A DNA stretch of 64,000 bases from Candidatus Anammoxibacter sp. (GCA_021777055.1 JAIQZO010000024.1:248001-312000); one strand, 5' to 3'. Positions 7,992 through 17,865 are shown, counted from the first letter of the stretch. The notes: generated by a model not told the origin, from the sequence alone. Made by a program: numbers and translations.

Positions 7992-8540
7992 TTGCAAAGA
8001 ATCAAGATATTAAGCCTTACCATTTCACTGATGTTGCTTTCTATAAAACTATGCGGAGCGTCCGCTATAGATCTGTCATGGTCCTCCCCGACGAGCATAG
8101 AAACAGGAGATAACAGTTCTGCTGTTGTTTGGCACTATTACTTAGAAAACAATTCACCAAACGCATTGGAAATACCTATCTACCTACACCTTATAACGAG
8201 TAATGAAGTGAGGCACGACGACAGTTACAACAAGTCCATCTTTGACAAGGCAGCAAAAGATGATGACAAAGGAGAAGGTTATTCCCACTCTACAACCTTA
8301 CCGGATAAACTTGATGCGGGAAAACGAGAAAAGTGCATGGCCGTATTTGAGAATATTGCCCCTGAAGCACAAAAGATACATATATACGTCCTTGGTCTCC
8401 GCCACTTTTCATTCTGGCGTCCGGCAATGAGGGAATATATTTACAGAATCACATACAAACGATCACTCAAAAACACCTGGAGACTACTGGAACACGATTT
8501 TTCAAAAGATACAAAGTCAAGATATAAACCATTTGAATAG
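7992..8540 (+). CDS. Exported protein of unknown function
   Basis: 182 aa when started at TTG 7992, which sits 6-7 nt after the strong ribosome site CAGGAGG (7979-7985). An in-frame TTG at 7974 lies upstream of that site and is unlikely to be used. The first 25 residues form a signal peptide (hydrophobic ISLMLLSIKLCGASA), so the product is exported. The mature part has alternating beta-strand-like stretches, with VVWHYYLENNSPNALEIPIY near the start and a basic, aromatic C-terminus. I do not recognise the family. It follows tRNA-Val and probably forms its own transcript. Confidence 0.75.
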   Translation: MQRIKILSLTISLMLLSIKLCGASAIDLSWSSPTSIETGDNSSAVVWHYYLENNSPNALEIPIYLHLITSNEVRHDDSYNKSIFDKAAKDDDKGEGYSHSTTLPDKLDAGKREKCMAVFENIAPEAQKIHIYVLGLRHFSFWRPAMREYIYRITYKRSLKNTWRLLEHDFSKDTKSRYKPFE

Positions 8541-9469
8541 AAGTTTATACAGAACAATCGCATATACATAGTGCAACGAAGACAAACTAGAATGCAGAAT
8601 AAAGCACCGCGAAGGTGCAATATTTATTCCTGTTGCAATTATGCTTGCAAAACCCCATAAATTATCAGCTTCAGGGGTACTGATACCACATCCATTTATT
8701 TGCAAGCCAGTTTGGAGGTATTTGTTCGCTAATTGGCACATCTACTAATATCCTCGCAAACGCAATTATCTACAAGATCACCATCTTTTCCTCGCCTTAT
8801 GTCAAATTTCTTGCGCTTTAATTATTAATTTATCATCTGTCGCTAAACTTGTTGCCACAACAACTTCCTTTCACGCAAACCATAACACAATAATATATGT
8901 GGATAAAGATTTGATTTATATCTTATATTAAATCCTCATTCCTTCGCAGATACTCTGTTGTCAAAATTCCTCAGAATTAATAAATAATTTATTAGTTTTC
9001 AGTTTATATTTTGGACATGTTTGTTAAATCTGATTGAGTTGAACCGGAAGTATAACCTTGACTATTTTGAGGATTCGTAATTGAAGATTAGCCAGAGATA
9101 ACCAGAAGGCAGACTAAAAACCAACGAGTTATTTGTTTATTCTACCTCTGGCAATGATTACTTCAATATTTTAACTTCTATATGCGATAATAGCATCCCA
9201 TTCACAACGATGTATGACATTCCATTCACAAAAGTGTTTCTTTATGGTTGCCTGCTGCTGTAAACTATTAAAATTACACTAAACACACAAAACAATTAAT
9301 GTTGGCACGTATTTTGCTAATTAAAAGTTAACTATGTAAAAACTTACCTACAAAGACAACATTTCTTGTTGCTTTCAAAATTACGCAGATAGATTTTATA
9401 AAAGTCTAATTTCTTTTCAGCAATATACCACAATTATCTACTCTAGAAACTAAAGAGCCGATATTTTTA
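8541..9469. other. Intergenic region with decayed repeat relics
   Basis: About 930 bp between the exported protein and the PhoD-like gene. No convincing gene is seen on either strand. A degraded copy of the short inverted-repeat element (family 1) occupies about 8976-9110. An imperfect repeat of CATTCCATTCACAA lies near 9209-9232. A fragment near 8588-8612 resembles the repeats at 23713 and 25301. The rest is AT-rich with no recognised feature. Confidence 0.6.
8976..9110 (+). repeat. Decayed copy of inverted-repeat element family 1
   Basis: It begins with the TAATAAAT...ATTTATTA type end and contains a core (TTAAATCTGATTGAGTTGAACCGGAAG, about 9025-9051, then GAGGATTCGTAATTGAAGAT) that aligns with the core of the better-preserved element at 63025-63208. 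The right end is not recognisable, so the right boundary is approximate. Confidence 0.5.
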
Positions 9470-12400
9470 ATGAATATCAAGATTAGAAGCATATTAATAT
9501 TTTCGATAGTAGCAATTAACTTTCACATAACAGTTTTACAGGGACAATCTTTTACATTTATTAGTGATCGTGTATCAGCCACAGATGGTAACATTGCAGA
9601 AGAAGATATAAGCAGCGGCCCATCCGGGCGAGTAGAGACAAGTGGATCATCAAGCAGTGATCTTGAACTTACAAGTGACATTCAAGAGAACAAACAACAG
9701 GTCGTTGGCATACGTTTTCCAAATGTAGGTGTCCCAATGGGAGCTATTATTACAGATGCTTTTATTCAATTTGTTGCAGATGAAGAGCAGAGTGGAGATG
9801 TCAATATCACAATAAAGGGAGAATCCACCAGCAACGCATCTCTATTTCAGGAAAGCGTAGGGAACGTTACAAGTCGGGCAGTCACTAAAGCATTTGTTGA
9901 TTGGAATCCTGATGATTGGAGCATTGGTCAGTCAGACACAGCACAGCGTACCCCTAATTTAAGCTCTATAGTAAAAGAGATAATTGATATGCCAAACTGG
10001 AAATCAGGAAATGGAATGTCTTTCATTATGACAAGTGGAGACTTAAAGAATTTACGTACTGCCGAAAACGGCACAGCTAATGGTCCGGTATTAACTATTG
10101 TCTTTCAAATTACGACTATTACATTTGTAAGTAGTCGTGTATCGGCCACGGATGGTAATATAGCCGAGGAAGATATAAGCAGTGGCTCACCTGGGCCGGT
10201 GGAAACACTTTTATCATCGAGTAGTGATATTGAGCTTACAAGCGACATTCAAGAGAATAAACAACAGGTTGTTGGTATACGTTTTCCAAATGTAGGTGTC
10301 CCAATGGGAGCAATTATTACAGATGCTTTTATTCAATTTGTTGCAGATGAAGAGCAGAGTGGAGATGTCAATATCACAATAAAGGGAGAATCCACCAGCA
10401 ATGCATCTCTATTTCAGGAAAGCATAGGAAACATTACGAATAGAGCTACCACTAATGCATTTGTTGATTGGACTCCAGATGACTGGAGCCCTGGTCATTC
10501 AGGTGCAGCACAGAGAACCCCTGATTTAAGCCCAATAATAAAAGAGATAATCGGACAGCCAAACTGGAAGCCAGGAAACGCAATGTGTTTCAACGTCACA
10601 AGTGACGAGCTCCAGAATCATCGCACAGCCGAAAACAAATTATCAAATGGACCAACTTTAACAATTCAATATACAGAGATAGAGAGGTCGAGTGATGTTA
10701 ACGTGCAAATTGAGCATATATGGTCAGGTGCTGTAACAACTGATAGTGCTGTAGTTGCTTGCAAAATTAATGGGAACGCAGATAATGTGAGCCTTATAGT
10801 TAGTGAAAAAAGTGAGTTACACGATCCGGTTTTTGAGTCACAATCCCAGATAGCGGATATAATAACAAACGACAGAAGGCTAAAATTTAAGGCCACTGGG
10901 TTGTCTCCTAATACCGTTTACAACTACGGTATTAAAATCAATGGTATAATTGATTTTACAAAATTAGGTAAATTTAAGACATTTCCTGATCCCGCAGATG
11001 GCCCCTATTCAATTAAATTTGTGTTTAGCGGTGATGCAAAGTTTAGATCAAACCATTTTGTTTTTAATCTAATTAACAATGAAAAACCAGACATTTTCCT
11101 CAATCTTGGTGATTTTCATTACGGTGATGAATTTAATAACGATGGTGTCAGGTTACCTAACAGTAAACAAGGGAATATGTCAATAGAAGAATACCGTAAT
11201 GACTTTGACACTACACTTGCACAATCAAACCAAGCTAATTTATATAGAAACGTTGGCATTGTTAGAATTTGGGATGACCACGATTATGGGATCAATAACG
11301 GTGATAGAATGCACATTGGCAAAGATTCTGCAATTGCAGAATACAAGGAAAACAACCCACACTACCCCATTGAAAATAAAGGCTTAGATGGAATTTACCA
11401 GACATTTGATGCCGGTCGGGTTAGATTCATTATATGGGATACGCGGAGTCAAAGGTCACCTAATCTGGAGCCTGACAACACGGATAAAACAATGCTGGGA
11501 GCAAGACAGAAGGAATGGTTCCGGGATCAACTTGAGAGGGCAAGATCCGATGATGTGCCATTATTGATAATCGTAAATCCATCCCCGTGGATTGCAAATA
11601 AAGAAGACGGTTTTCTTGCAGACAACTGGGGCGGCTTCACAACTGAGCGGATGGAAATTTCTAAAGAGATTAGAAGACTATTTCCAAATAAGGTAAGTGA
11701 TGAGGAGAGAGAAATCATTATGTGGTCAGCCGATTCACACATAATTGCGGCGAATAATACCGGAAGTCACGCCGATTACAGTAGCAGCATTACATGGGCA
11801 AGTAGTAGATCACAAGCAAAGGAAGGAAATATTGCGGAAGAAGATATATCAGATGGTCTTCCTGGTTCAGTAGGAGTGTTTTCATCTGATCTTGAACTTA
11901 CAAGTGACCCAAAAGCTTCTAATATAGAAGACACAGCACAATTAATTGGCATACGTTTTCATGATATCCGTGTTCCGCCAGGAGCGAATATTCGTAGTGC
12001 ATTTATACAGTTTATAGCAGATGAAGATCAAAGTGGAGAGGTAACTATAGTTTTACATGGCGAGAGTAGCGACAACGCACAACCCTTTAATAATATCAAC
12101 GTGTCCGCTCGTCCAGTAACTGCGACGTCAGTTGATTGGAATCCTGAGGACTGGTTGCAAACATGCTATGCTGGGCCATTACAGAGAACACCAAACCTTG
12201 CAAGTATCGTACAAGAGATCATTAATAGGGAAGGGTGGAGAGAAGGAAACGCAATGGCCTTTATTGTTTCAAGCTCAGACTCACCTAACCATCGAACTGC
12301 AGAAAATGGGGTTTCTAACGGGCCTATTCTGTCTATTGAATATGATATTGATTCTACTACAGATGATAAAGCTGAGATGATTATTATGCAGTCTGCAGCA

Positions 12401-12628
12401 CTTGATAAACCAGGGTCAATCAGAGGTGGGCCGTACACACATGGGCCATCAACAGGAAAAAACAACTATACGGTTTTTACCATAAATGATGACGGTACTA
12501 CTATTACCTGGCAAGCAGACTTTAAGGCATTAGGTTATAGTCAACTTGACGATACTAAGCATTGCGAGTGTCCTGATAATATTTGCTGGAGCTTAAATGG
12601 ATCTATTACAGCTAAATCCGCAGATTAG
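9470..12628 (+). CDS. Exported PhoD-like phosphodiesterase with three beta-repeat domains, one inserted in the catalytic domain
   Basis: 1052 aa. Residues 1-26 are a signal peptide. Two tandem repeat domains follow (about 28-214 and 217-402), each with FVADEEQSGDVNITIKGE, RTPxLSxIxKEII and an HRTAEN-like end. A PhoD N-terminal Fn3-like domain starts near 409. The metallophosphatase domain carries SGDAKF, NLGDFHYGDE, WDDHDYGINNGD and LGARQKEWFRDQL, the metal and active-site motifs of PhoD alkaline phosphatase/phosphodiesterases, which hydrolyse phosphodiesters outside the cytoplasm. After SADSHIIAANN near residue 760, a third and more diverged repeat (about 773-955) intervenes before the usual PhoD ending SAALDKPGSIRGGPY. 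Repeats 1 and 2 are almost identical in DNA over about 180 bp. There is no strong ribosome site before ATG 9470. Fold assignment is firm; substrate is unknown. Confidence 0.88.
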   Translation: MNIKIRSILIFSIVAINFHITVLQGQSFTFISDRVSATDGNIAEEDISSGPSGRVETSGSSSSDLELTSDIQENKQQVVGIRFPNVGVPMGAIITDAFIQFVADEEQSGDVNITIKGESTSNASLFQESVGNVTSRAVTKAFVDWNPDDWSIGQSDTAQRTPNLSSIVKEIIDMPNWKSGNGMSFIMTSGDLKNLRTAENGTANGPVLTIVFQITTITFVSSRVSATDGNIAEEDISSGSPGPVETLLSSSSDIELTSDIQENKQQVVGIRFPNVGVPMGAIITDAFIQFVADEEQSGDVNITIKGESTSNASLFQESIGNITNRATTNAFVDWTPDDWSPGHSGAAQRTPDLSPIIKEIIGQPNWKPGNAMCFNVTSDELQNHRTAENKLSNGPTLTIQYTEIERSSDVNVQIEHIWSGAVTTDSAVVACKINGNADNVSLIVSEKSELHDPVFESQSQIADIITNDRRLKFKATGLSPNTVYNYGIKINGIIDFTKLGKFKTFPDPADGPYSIKFVFSGDAKFRSNHFVFNLINNEKPDIFLNLGDFHYGDEFNNDGVRLPNSKQGNMSIEEYRNDFDTTLAQSNQANLYRNVGIVRIWDDHDYGINNGDRMHIGKDSAIAEYKENNPHYPIENKGLDGIYQTFDAGRVRFIIWDTRSQRSPNLEPDNTDKTMLGARQKEWFRDQLERARSDDVPLLIIVNPSPWIANKEDGFLADNWGGFTTERMEISKEIRRLFPNKVSDEEREIIMWSADSHIIAANNTGSHADYSSSITWASSRSQAKEGNIAEEDISDGLPGSVGVFSSDLELTSDPKASNIEDTAQLIGIRFHDIRVPPGANIRSAFIQFIADEDQSGEVTIVLHGESSDNAQPFNNINVSARPVTATSVDWNPEDWLQTCYAGPLQRTPNLASIVQEIINREGWREGNAMAFIVSSSDSPNHRTAENGVSNGPILSIEYDIDSTTDDKAEMIIMQSAALDKPGSIRGGPYTHGPSTGKNNYTVFTINDDGTTITWQADFKALGYSQLDDTKHCECPDNICWSLNGSITAKSAD

Positions 12629-13015
12629 ATACTTCTGTCCTATACGACAACGAAACTCATCTATACGAAGGCTTTCTATTCTCACCAATAAACGATTCCT
12701 TAATCCATACGACGCCACCATAATCTACAAATTCTTTTACACTATGCCATGAAACACCTTATACTTCACATACCTCTTACCGGAACAAACATTTTAACCA
12801 TCGTGCAAAAAATATCTTATAACTATTTATCAATAGGATTTTGCCCTTTGCATTTGGAATCTCTTTAGATGACAATATTAATATGACAATTAATATATAT
12901 GAAATGCTGACCGTTTAACTGATAGATATGTAATCCCTTATGATCTTATATGTATCGACAATTTAATAATAGGGTTAATAGTATATAATTTAATATTACA
13001 TTTGCAGGAAAAATC
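12629..13015. other. Intergenic region, nothing recognised
   Basis: About 390 bp of AT-rich DNA between the PhoD-like gene and the redox operon. TATAAT-like strings near 12983 could belong to the operon promoter, but no well-spaced -35 box is evident. No gene, hairpin or repeat stands out. Confidence 0.5.
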
Positions 13016-14860
13016 TTGCATTTTAATAATTATTACTTTATCTTTAAATCTGTTAAAAGACCAATTTTTTATCAACTTATCAAGCCGTTTATGAAGCAAA
13101 AAATGAAAGACCATGTTGTCCTCTCAACTGAACAGGAAGATTTTGATTATGTTGATATTAACGTTCCATGTCAGAAAGCTTGCCCTGCAAGCACAAATAT
13201 TCCCGCTTATATTCAGGCTCTTTCTGATGCTCAATATGACACTTCTTATGACATCAATCGCAGGAGCAATATTTTCCCCGGTGTTCTAGGAAGAATTTGC
13301 TCACGACCATGTGAAAATCTTTGCAGACACGGAGAAGATGAACTAGGCGAACCTGTAAATATCTGTCATATCAAACGTGCTGCTGCTGATTTTAGAGACA
13401 AAGATAGCGGTTCCAAAGAAATTAGATTACCAGATTGCAACAAAAAAGTCGCTGTTATCGGGGCGGGCCCTGCAGGTTTGGCGGCAGCGCATGATCTTGC
13501 CCTAAATGGTGTTTCAGTAACTATTTTTGAATCTTTTGATCATCCAGGTGGAATGCTTCGATATGGAATTCCAGAATTCAGACTGCCAAGAAATATCATT
13601 AGAGAGGAAATTGACCAAATTCTACAACTGGGCGTTACACTAAAAACCGGTATAAAGGTTGGTGAGCAAGTAACGCTTGAAGAGATGCAGAGAGAATATG
13701 ATGCTGTTCTTATCGCTACAGGATGTTATAAACCTAATCATATGGACATAGAAGGTGAAACGCTAGACGGCGTATTTATGGGACTGGATTTTATGATTGA
13801 CGTTTGTTCTGAAAAGGCTCCTACTGTAGGAAAAAGAGTAATTGTAGTTGGAGCTGGTTTTACCGCTTTTGATTGTGCTCGTTCCGCATTGCGTCTTGAA
13901 GCAGAAGAGGTAATGATATGCCTAAGAAGGACGGAAGAAGATCTAACGGTTACAGAAGATGAGGTTTTTCAGGCAAAATCAGAAGGTATAAAAATAAGCC
14001 CCCTAATGCTTTCACGCAGGATTATGGGAAACCACAAGATAGAAGGTGTTGAATTTGTAAGAACTAGACTGGGTGAAACCGGAAAGGACGGGAAACAGAG
14101 GATTGTCCCTATTGAGGGAAGTGAATTCGTACTACCTGCTGATACGCTGATTGTAGCCGCAGGTCAGGGGCCAGAACTAATGAACTGTTCTAACCAGCAA
14201 ATTGTTTCCGCGGAGGTAGAAACGTTTAAGGCTTCCACTCAGGGAGTTTATCTCACAGGAGATTACCTTACCGGGCCAACTACAGCAATTGAAGCCATCG
14301 CCCTCGGTAGAAAAGCAGCAGAAAAGATTACCCGTGATCTTACAGGTAAACATTTTCGTGAAAAGGCTGTACGTATGCAAGATACCACCATAACACATCG
14401 CCAACGATCATGGGATTTTATTCCAAGGCAGGAAATGCCCACCATTAATACGGTTGAAGATAGATTGAAAGACCTTACATCTGAAGTGGAAACGGGGTTC
14501 ACAGAACAACCGGCGAAGGAGGAATCAAAACGATGCTATCTTTGTTATCTTCATTATGAAATAGATCTTGATCGGTGCATTTATTGTAGTTATTGCATTG
14601 ATCTAGCCCCACGGGATTGTATAAAATTGGTAGAAGAGATTATTACTAACGAAAATGGAGCTATTGAAAGCCTGAAAGAAACCACTTCATGGAAAAATGT
14701 AAATGCTGTTGTAATAGACAATAAACGCTGTATTCGGTGTGGCGAATGTGTACGCATTTGCCCTGTAGATTGTATAAGCGTCACCAAAGTAGAGTTGGAA
14801 GAAGAAAATATCGCATGTAATATCGCATGTATAGAGCAGAAAGGCTGTAACAAAAATTAG
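13016..14860 (+). CDS. GltD-like FAD/NAD(P) oxidoreductase with N- and C-terminal iron-sulfur domains
   Basis: 614 aa from TTG 13016, which has AGGA about 8 nt upstream; ATG 13091 or 13103 would also fit, since homology begins near YVDINVPCQKACPAS. The N-terminal domain has the Cys pattern CQKACP...CSRPCENLCRHG of glutamate-synthase small subunits and NfnB. VAVIGAGPAGLAAAHDL (about residue 145) binds FAD and VIVVGAGFTAFDCAR is the second Rossmann fold for NAD(P)H. The C-terminus adds clusters: CYLCYLHYEIDLDRCIYCSYC and CIRCGECVRICPVDC, a two-cluster ferredoxin module. Such proteins pass electrons between pyridine nucleotide and ferredoxin. It is first in a plus-strand set with a second flavoprotein and KorAB, so it probably couples the 2-oxoacid oxidoreductase to NAD(P). 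It is not true GltD: no large glutamate synthase gene is present. Confidence 0.9.
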   Translation: MHFNNYYFIFKSVKRPIFYQLIKPFMKQKMKDHVVLSTEQEDFDYVDINVPCQKACPASTNIPAYIQALSDAQYDTSYDINRRSNIFPGVLGRICSRPCENLCRHGEDELGEPVNICHIKRAAADFRDKDSGSKEIRLPDCNKKVAVIGAGPAGLAAAHDLALNGVSVTIFESFDHPGGMLRYGIPEFRLPRNIIREEIDQILQLGVTLKTGIKVGEQVTLEEMQREYDAVLIATGCYKPNHMDIEGETLDGVFMGLDFMIDVCSEKAPTVGKRVIVVGAGFTAFDCARSALRLEAEEVMICLRRTEEDLTVTEDEVFQAKSEGIKISPLMLSRRIMGNHKIEGVEFVRTRLGETGKDGKQRIVPIEGSEFVLPADTLIVAAGQGPELMNCSNQQIVSAEVETFKASTQGVYLTGDYLTGPTTAIEAIALGRKAAEKITRDLTGKHFREKAVRMQDTTITHRQRSWDFIPRQEMPTINTVEDRLKDLTSEVETGFTEQPAKEESKRCYLCYLHYEIDLDRCIYCSYCIDLAPRDCIKLVEEIITNENGAIESLKETTSWKNVNAVVIDNKRCIRCGECVRICPVDCISVTKVELEEENIACNIACIEQKGCNKN

Positions 14861-14883
14861 AGATAATTTAAGGGAGGTGGATC

Positions 14884-15034
14884 TAATAAATTACGCATGT
14901 CCCTCTTGTATTTAAGTTAAATTTGTTTAAGGGATTGAACCAAACCGGACGCGGCCTTAGTAGTGTTGAAGATTTGGAGATTGAAGTCATGACAAATTTA
15001 ATGCGAAGAGAAAAGTTGCATGCGTAATTTATTA
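14884..15034. repeat. Inverted-repeat element (family 1) inside the redox operon
   Basis: Perfect 16-bp terminal inverted repeats TAATAAATTACGCATG (14884-14899) and CATGCGTAATTTATTA (15019-15034) bound a 151-bp element. Its core (GGGATTGAACCAAACCGGACG, 14931 onward, then GAAGATTTGGAGATTGAAG) aligns with the cores at 63025, 38939, 19835 and 8976. It fills most of the gap between the GltD-like gene and the next flavoprotein gene. Confidence 0.85.
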
Positions 15035-15068
15035 GCTCTATTAATATATTATTTTCAAACGGAGAGTT

Positions 15069-16088
15069 ATGATGGCTGGTGACCATTTTATAGTAATCGG
15101 TAACGGACCTGCCGGAAGTCAGGCGGCTTTTACCTTAAGAGAAAAAGCACCAGATGCAGAGGTGTCCATCATTACCAGGGAGAGGGAGGGTTGTTGCCAT
15201 TCACATTTACTTCCTAAATTCCTGGCAGGAACGGTATCTAAAAAGGATCTTTTTGCCATATCGTTTGATGATTATATAAAAAAAGGTATTAAATTAAGAA
15301 CAGGACAAAGCATTGTTAATGTAGACATTTCCAAGAGAGAAGTTTTACTTGATCACAAAGAGATACTCCCCTTTAGTGGACTTATCATCGCTGTTGGAGG
15401 AAAACCACGCATTCCAGAACCATTGCTCGTTTTTAAGGATCTCCTCTATCCTCTTAAATCCTTTAGCGAGACAACAATTTGGCAAAAAAAGCTTTTAAAC
15501 GTAGACTCAATCTTGATGTTAGGCGGTGATTTAACTTCACTTGCAGTTACGAAGGCTTTATTAACTCTAGAAAAAAAGATATATTTTATGCTGAATGAAG
15601 ACGCATTTTGGCCCTTACGCTTTAATAAAACGTTATATAAAGAGGTGTCTAGGAAGCTTACTGAAAAAGGTGTTGAGGTCTTAACCGGTTTAAAAATAAA
15701 GAGTATAGCACGTATTTCAGAGGATGTATGTCGTGTGCGTATTGATGATCAGGAGATAGAAGCTGGGCTGATTGGCGCTTTTTTTGGACTCGTACCTGAT
15801 GTTAAGTTTCTGGTCAGAAGCGGCTTACAAATCGACAGAGGAATTCTTGTAGATGAATACCTATCTACCGGAATTGAAGGTATTTATGCTACCGGGGATT
15901 GCGCCCAGATTTATCACCCTGAACTTCATGATTATTGGATCTCAATTGGTACAAAAAATGCAAAAGCTTTAGGCCGGCTTGCAGCGGTAAATCTGTTAGG
16001 TGGAATGGAAAAGACAAAAGTATCTAAAGAGAGCATTTTTGATATAGATGGTATAAAAGTAAATACATCTTGGTGGTCGGAGTTTTAA
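15069..16088 (+). CDS. FAD-dependent NAD(P) oxidoreductase (NirB/rubredoxin-reductase type)
   Basis: 339 aa. FIVIGNGPAGSQAAFTLRE at the N-terminus is the FAD Rossmann loop; SIITREREGCCHSHLLPKFLAG aligns with the second strand region of nitrite-reductase-type and rubredoxin-reductase-type flavoproteins; GIEGIYATGDCAQIYHPE near residue 275 is the FAD-binding GD motif. A GxGxxG-like NAD motif around LMLGGDLTSLAVTKAL is present but atypical. The ribosome site is GGAGAG before ATGATG; either Met can start. It ends 1 bp before korA, so co-translation with the oxidoreductase subunits is likely. Probable role: moving electrons between ferredoxin-linked enzymes and pyridine nucleotides. The redox partner is inferred from context. 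Confidence 0.85.
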   Translation: MMAGDHFIVIGNGPAGSQAAFTLREKAPDAEVSIITREREGCCHSHLLPKFLAGTVSKKDLFAISFDDYIKKGIKLRTGQSIVNVDISKREVLLDHKEILPFSGLIIAVGGKPRIPEPLLVFKDLLYPLKSFSETTIWQKKLLNVDSILMLGGDLTSLAVTKALLTLEKKIYFMLNEDAFWPLRFNKTLYKEVSRKLTEKGVEVLTGLKIKSIARISEDVCRVRIDDQEIEAGLIGAFFGLVPDVKFLVRSGLQIDRGILVDEYLSTGIEGIYATGDCAQIYHPELHDYWISIGTKNAKALGRLAAVNLLGGMEKTKVSKESIFDIDGIKVNTSWWSEF

Positions 16089-16089
16089 A

Positions 16090-17865
16090 ATGTTGAAAAA
16101 TGATATAACAGTTGAAATATGCGGAACATCAGGAGACGGAACCATCGCGGCTGGTGGTTTGTTGAACGAAGCCATGTCTCGTGCAGGTTTTTCAGTCATT
16201 GCTTATGACTCTTATCCTTCAGAGATTAGAGGATTTGGCCGTTGTGTAACAAAGTCCAGGTTCGGACTTGAACAAATGCTTGCTTTTAGTGATAAAGTTG
16301 ATGTGCTCATATCCCTTAATGACAGCCAATCTTACTCAAGAACTCCATTCCTGGCAAAAAACGCTGTTGTGCTGTTTGATAATAAGCCACTAGCTAAAGT
16401 TAAGGAGGGTGGCTCAATAGCTGCTCATGTTGGTCCGGATGCAAATCTCTTTGGAGTACCTTTAATCAATCTTGCATTGGAAGCAGGTGCAGTGAGAAAA
16501 GGAAAAAATTTAGCTGCGCTTGGAGCCTTTGTTGCGCTTTTTGGTCTGGACCCTGATTTCTTCCGTCCGGTTATTACTAACAAATTTAAGACAAAAGGTG
16601 CAGAAGTTATCGAAACCAATATTAAGATTTTTGATGCCGGTTTTAACAGTACACTAAACAATTATGGCGAACAGGCAGTAGAGGCACTCTTTGCCCCGGT
16701 AAAGAACAAGAATAAAGGGAAAATATTAGTTTCCGGCAATGCGGCGATAGCCAAAGGAGCACTAGACGCGGGACTTGAACTCTATTTTGGTTACCCCATA
16801 ACACCAGCTACGCCAATAATGGAAATCATGGCAAAGGAATTACCTTTAAAAGGTGGCAAATTTCAACTGATGGAGGATGAGATCGCTTCAATTGGAGCCG
16901 TTATAGGAGGATCTTATGCTGGGAAAAGGGCTATGACCGCAACTTCAGGCCCAGGGTTAGCCCTGATGGCTGAAATGATTTCGCTCGGAGTTATGACAGA
17001 AATCCCTGCAGTTATTATTGACGCTCAACGGGCGGGACCGTCCACTGGTATTCCCACCAAGACAGAACAATCAGATCTTCACGCTGCAGTATTTGGCGGA
17101 CCAGGAGATTCCCCACGTATAGTTATCGCCCCTACTAACGTTAAAGAATGTTATGAATATATAGTAAAAAGCCTGCAACTTGCCGAAAAGTACCAAACCC
17201 CCGTTATCATGCTTACCGATTGTTTTCTCAATAACAGGGTGGAAAATGTGCTTCTACCCGAAAAATCTTCTGATCAAATGAAGGATTGTAACATCTATCC
17301 TGATAATTCAGAGAAAGGAAATTATAAGAGGTACAAAATAACTGAATCCGGTATATCTCCACGGGCAGTACCTGGCATGGAAGGGTTTGTTTTTTCATCA
17401 ACGGGACTGGAACATACTAACGATGGAAAACCAGCAGACACTCCTCAAATACACATGGAAATGAATGAAAAACGGCATCGAAAGATTCTGAATGCTCTTA
17501 ATGATTTGCCCGAACCAGAGGAATTCTCAACCGAAAAACTTCTTGATCTAGGCCTAATTACGTGGGGTTCAAGCGTGGGTGCGGCATTGGAAGCGACACT
17601 TAAGGCCCAGAAGAAAGGGCTAAAGGTCGGAATGCTGAAAGTGCCTGCCATTTATCCTTATCACTCAGATCATATAAGTAATTTCATGAACAGATGCCAG
17701 GAGATTTTAATACCCGAATTAAATTTTACAGGTCAACTTGCCAACCTGATTGGACATCTACATAAAAAGGTAGTTTTACGTCTGAATCAAACCACTGGTG
17801 AACCTATTCTAGTCTGTGATATAATAAATAGAGTTGAAGATATTCTTGCAAAAATTAACAAATAG
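16090..17865 (+). CDS. korA: 2-oxoacid:ferredoxin oxidoreductase, fused gamma-alpha subunit (KorA type)
   Basis: 591 aa. Residues 1-190 are the gamma domain (ICGTSGDGTIAAGGLLNEA, YPSEIRGFGRCVTKSRFG). Residues about 205-400 are the alpha pyrimidine-binding region, with YFGYPITPATPIMEIMAKELP, QLMEDEIASIGAVIGGSYAG, TATSGPGLALMAEMISLG and AQRAGPSTGIPTKTEQSDL. The gamma-alpha fusion is typical of 2-oxoglutarate and related ferredoxin oxidoreductases, which interconvert a 2-oxoacid plus CoA with acyl-CoA plus CO2. It follows the FAD gene by 1 bp and is followed by korB after 8 bp, showing one operon. The specific substrate (2-oxoglutarate or another 2-oxoacid) is not fixed by motifs I can read. No cluster-binding delta subunit is encoded here; the GltD-like protein may supply clusters. 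Confidence 0.93.
   Translation: MLKNDITVEICGTSGDGTIAAGGLLNEAMSRAGFSVIAYDSYPSEIRGFGRCVTKSRFGLEQMLAFSDKVDVLISLNDSQSYSRTPFLAKNAVVLFDNKPLAKVKEGGSIAAHVGPDANLFGVPLINLALEAGAVRKGKNLAALGAFVALFGLDPDFFRPVITNKFKTKGAEVIETNIKIFDAGFNSTLNNYGEQAVEALFAPVKNKNKGKILVSGNAAIAKGALDAGLELYFGYPITPATPIMEIMAKELPLKGGKFQLMEDEIASIGAVIGGSYAGKRAMTATSGPGLALMAEMISLGVMTEIPAVIIDAQRAGPSTGIPTKTEQSDLHAAVFGGPGDSPRIVIAPTNVKECYEYIVKSLQLAEKYQTPVIMLTDCFLNNRVENVLLPEKSSDQMKDCNIYPDNSEKGNYKRYKITESGISPRAVPGMEGFVFSSTGLEHTNDGKPADTPQIHMEMNEKRHRKILNALNDLPEPEEFSTEKLLDLGLITWGSSVGAALEATLKAQKKGLKVGMLKVPAIYPYHSDHISNFMNRCQEILIPELNFTGQLANLIGHLHKKVVLRLNQTTGEPILVCDIINRVEDILAKINK

Noticed and set aside
8517-8741. 74-codon open frame on the minus strand between the exported protein and the PhoD-like gene
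   Set aside because: No ribosome site, no homology I recognise, low-complexity residue content, and it overlaps the 3' end of the exported-protein gene.
12629-13015. Riboswitch or leader upstream of the redox operon
   Set aside because: No conserved aptamer pattern or terminator pair could be recognised by eye.
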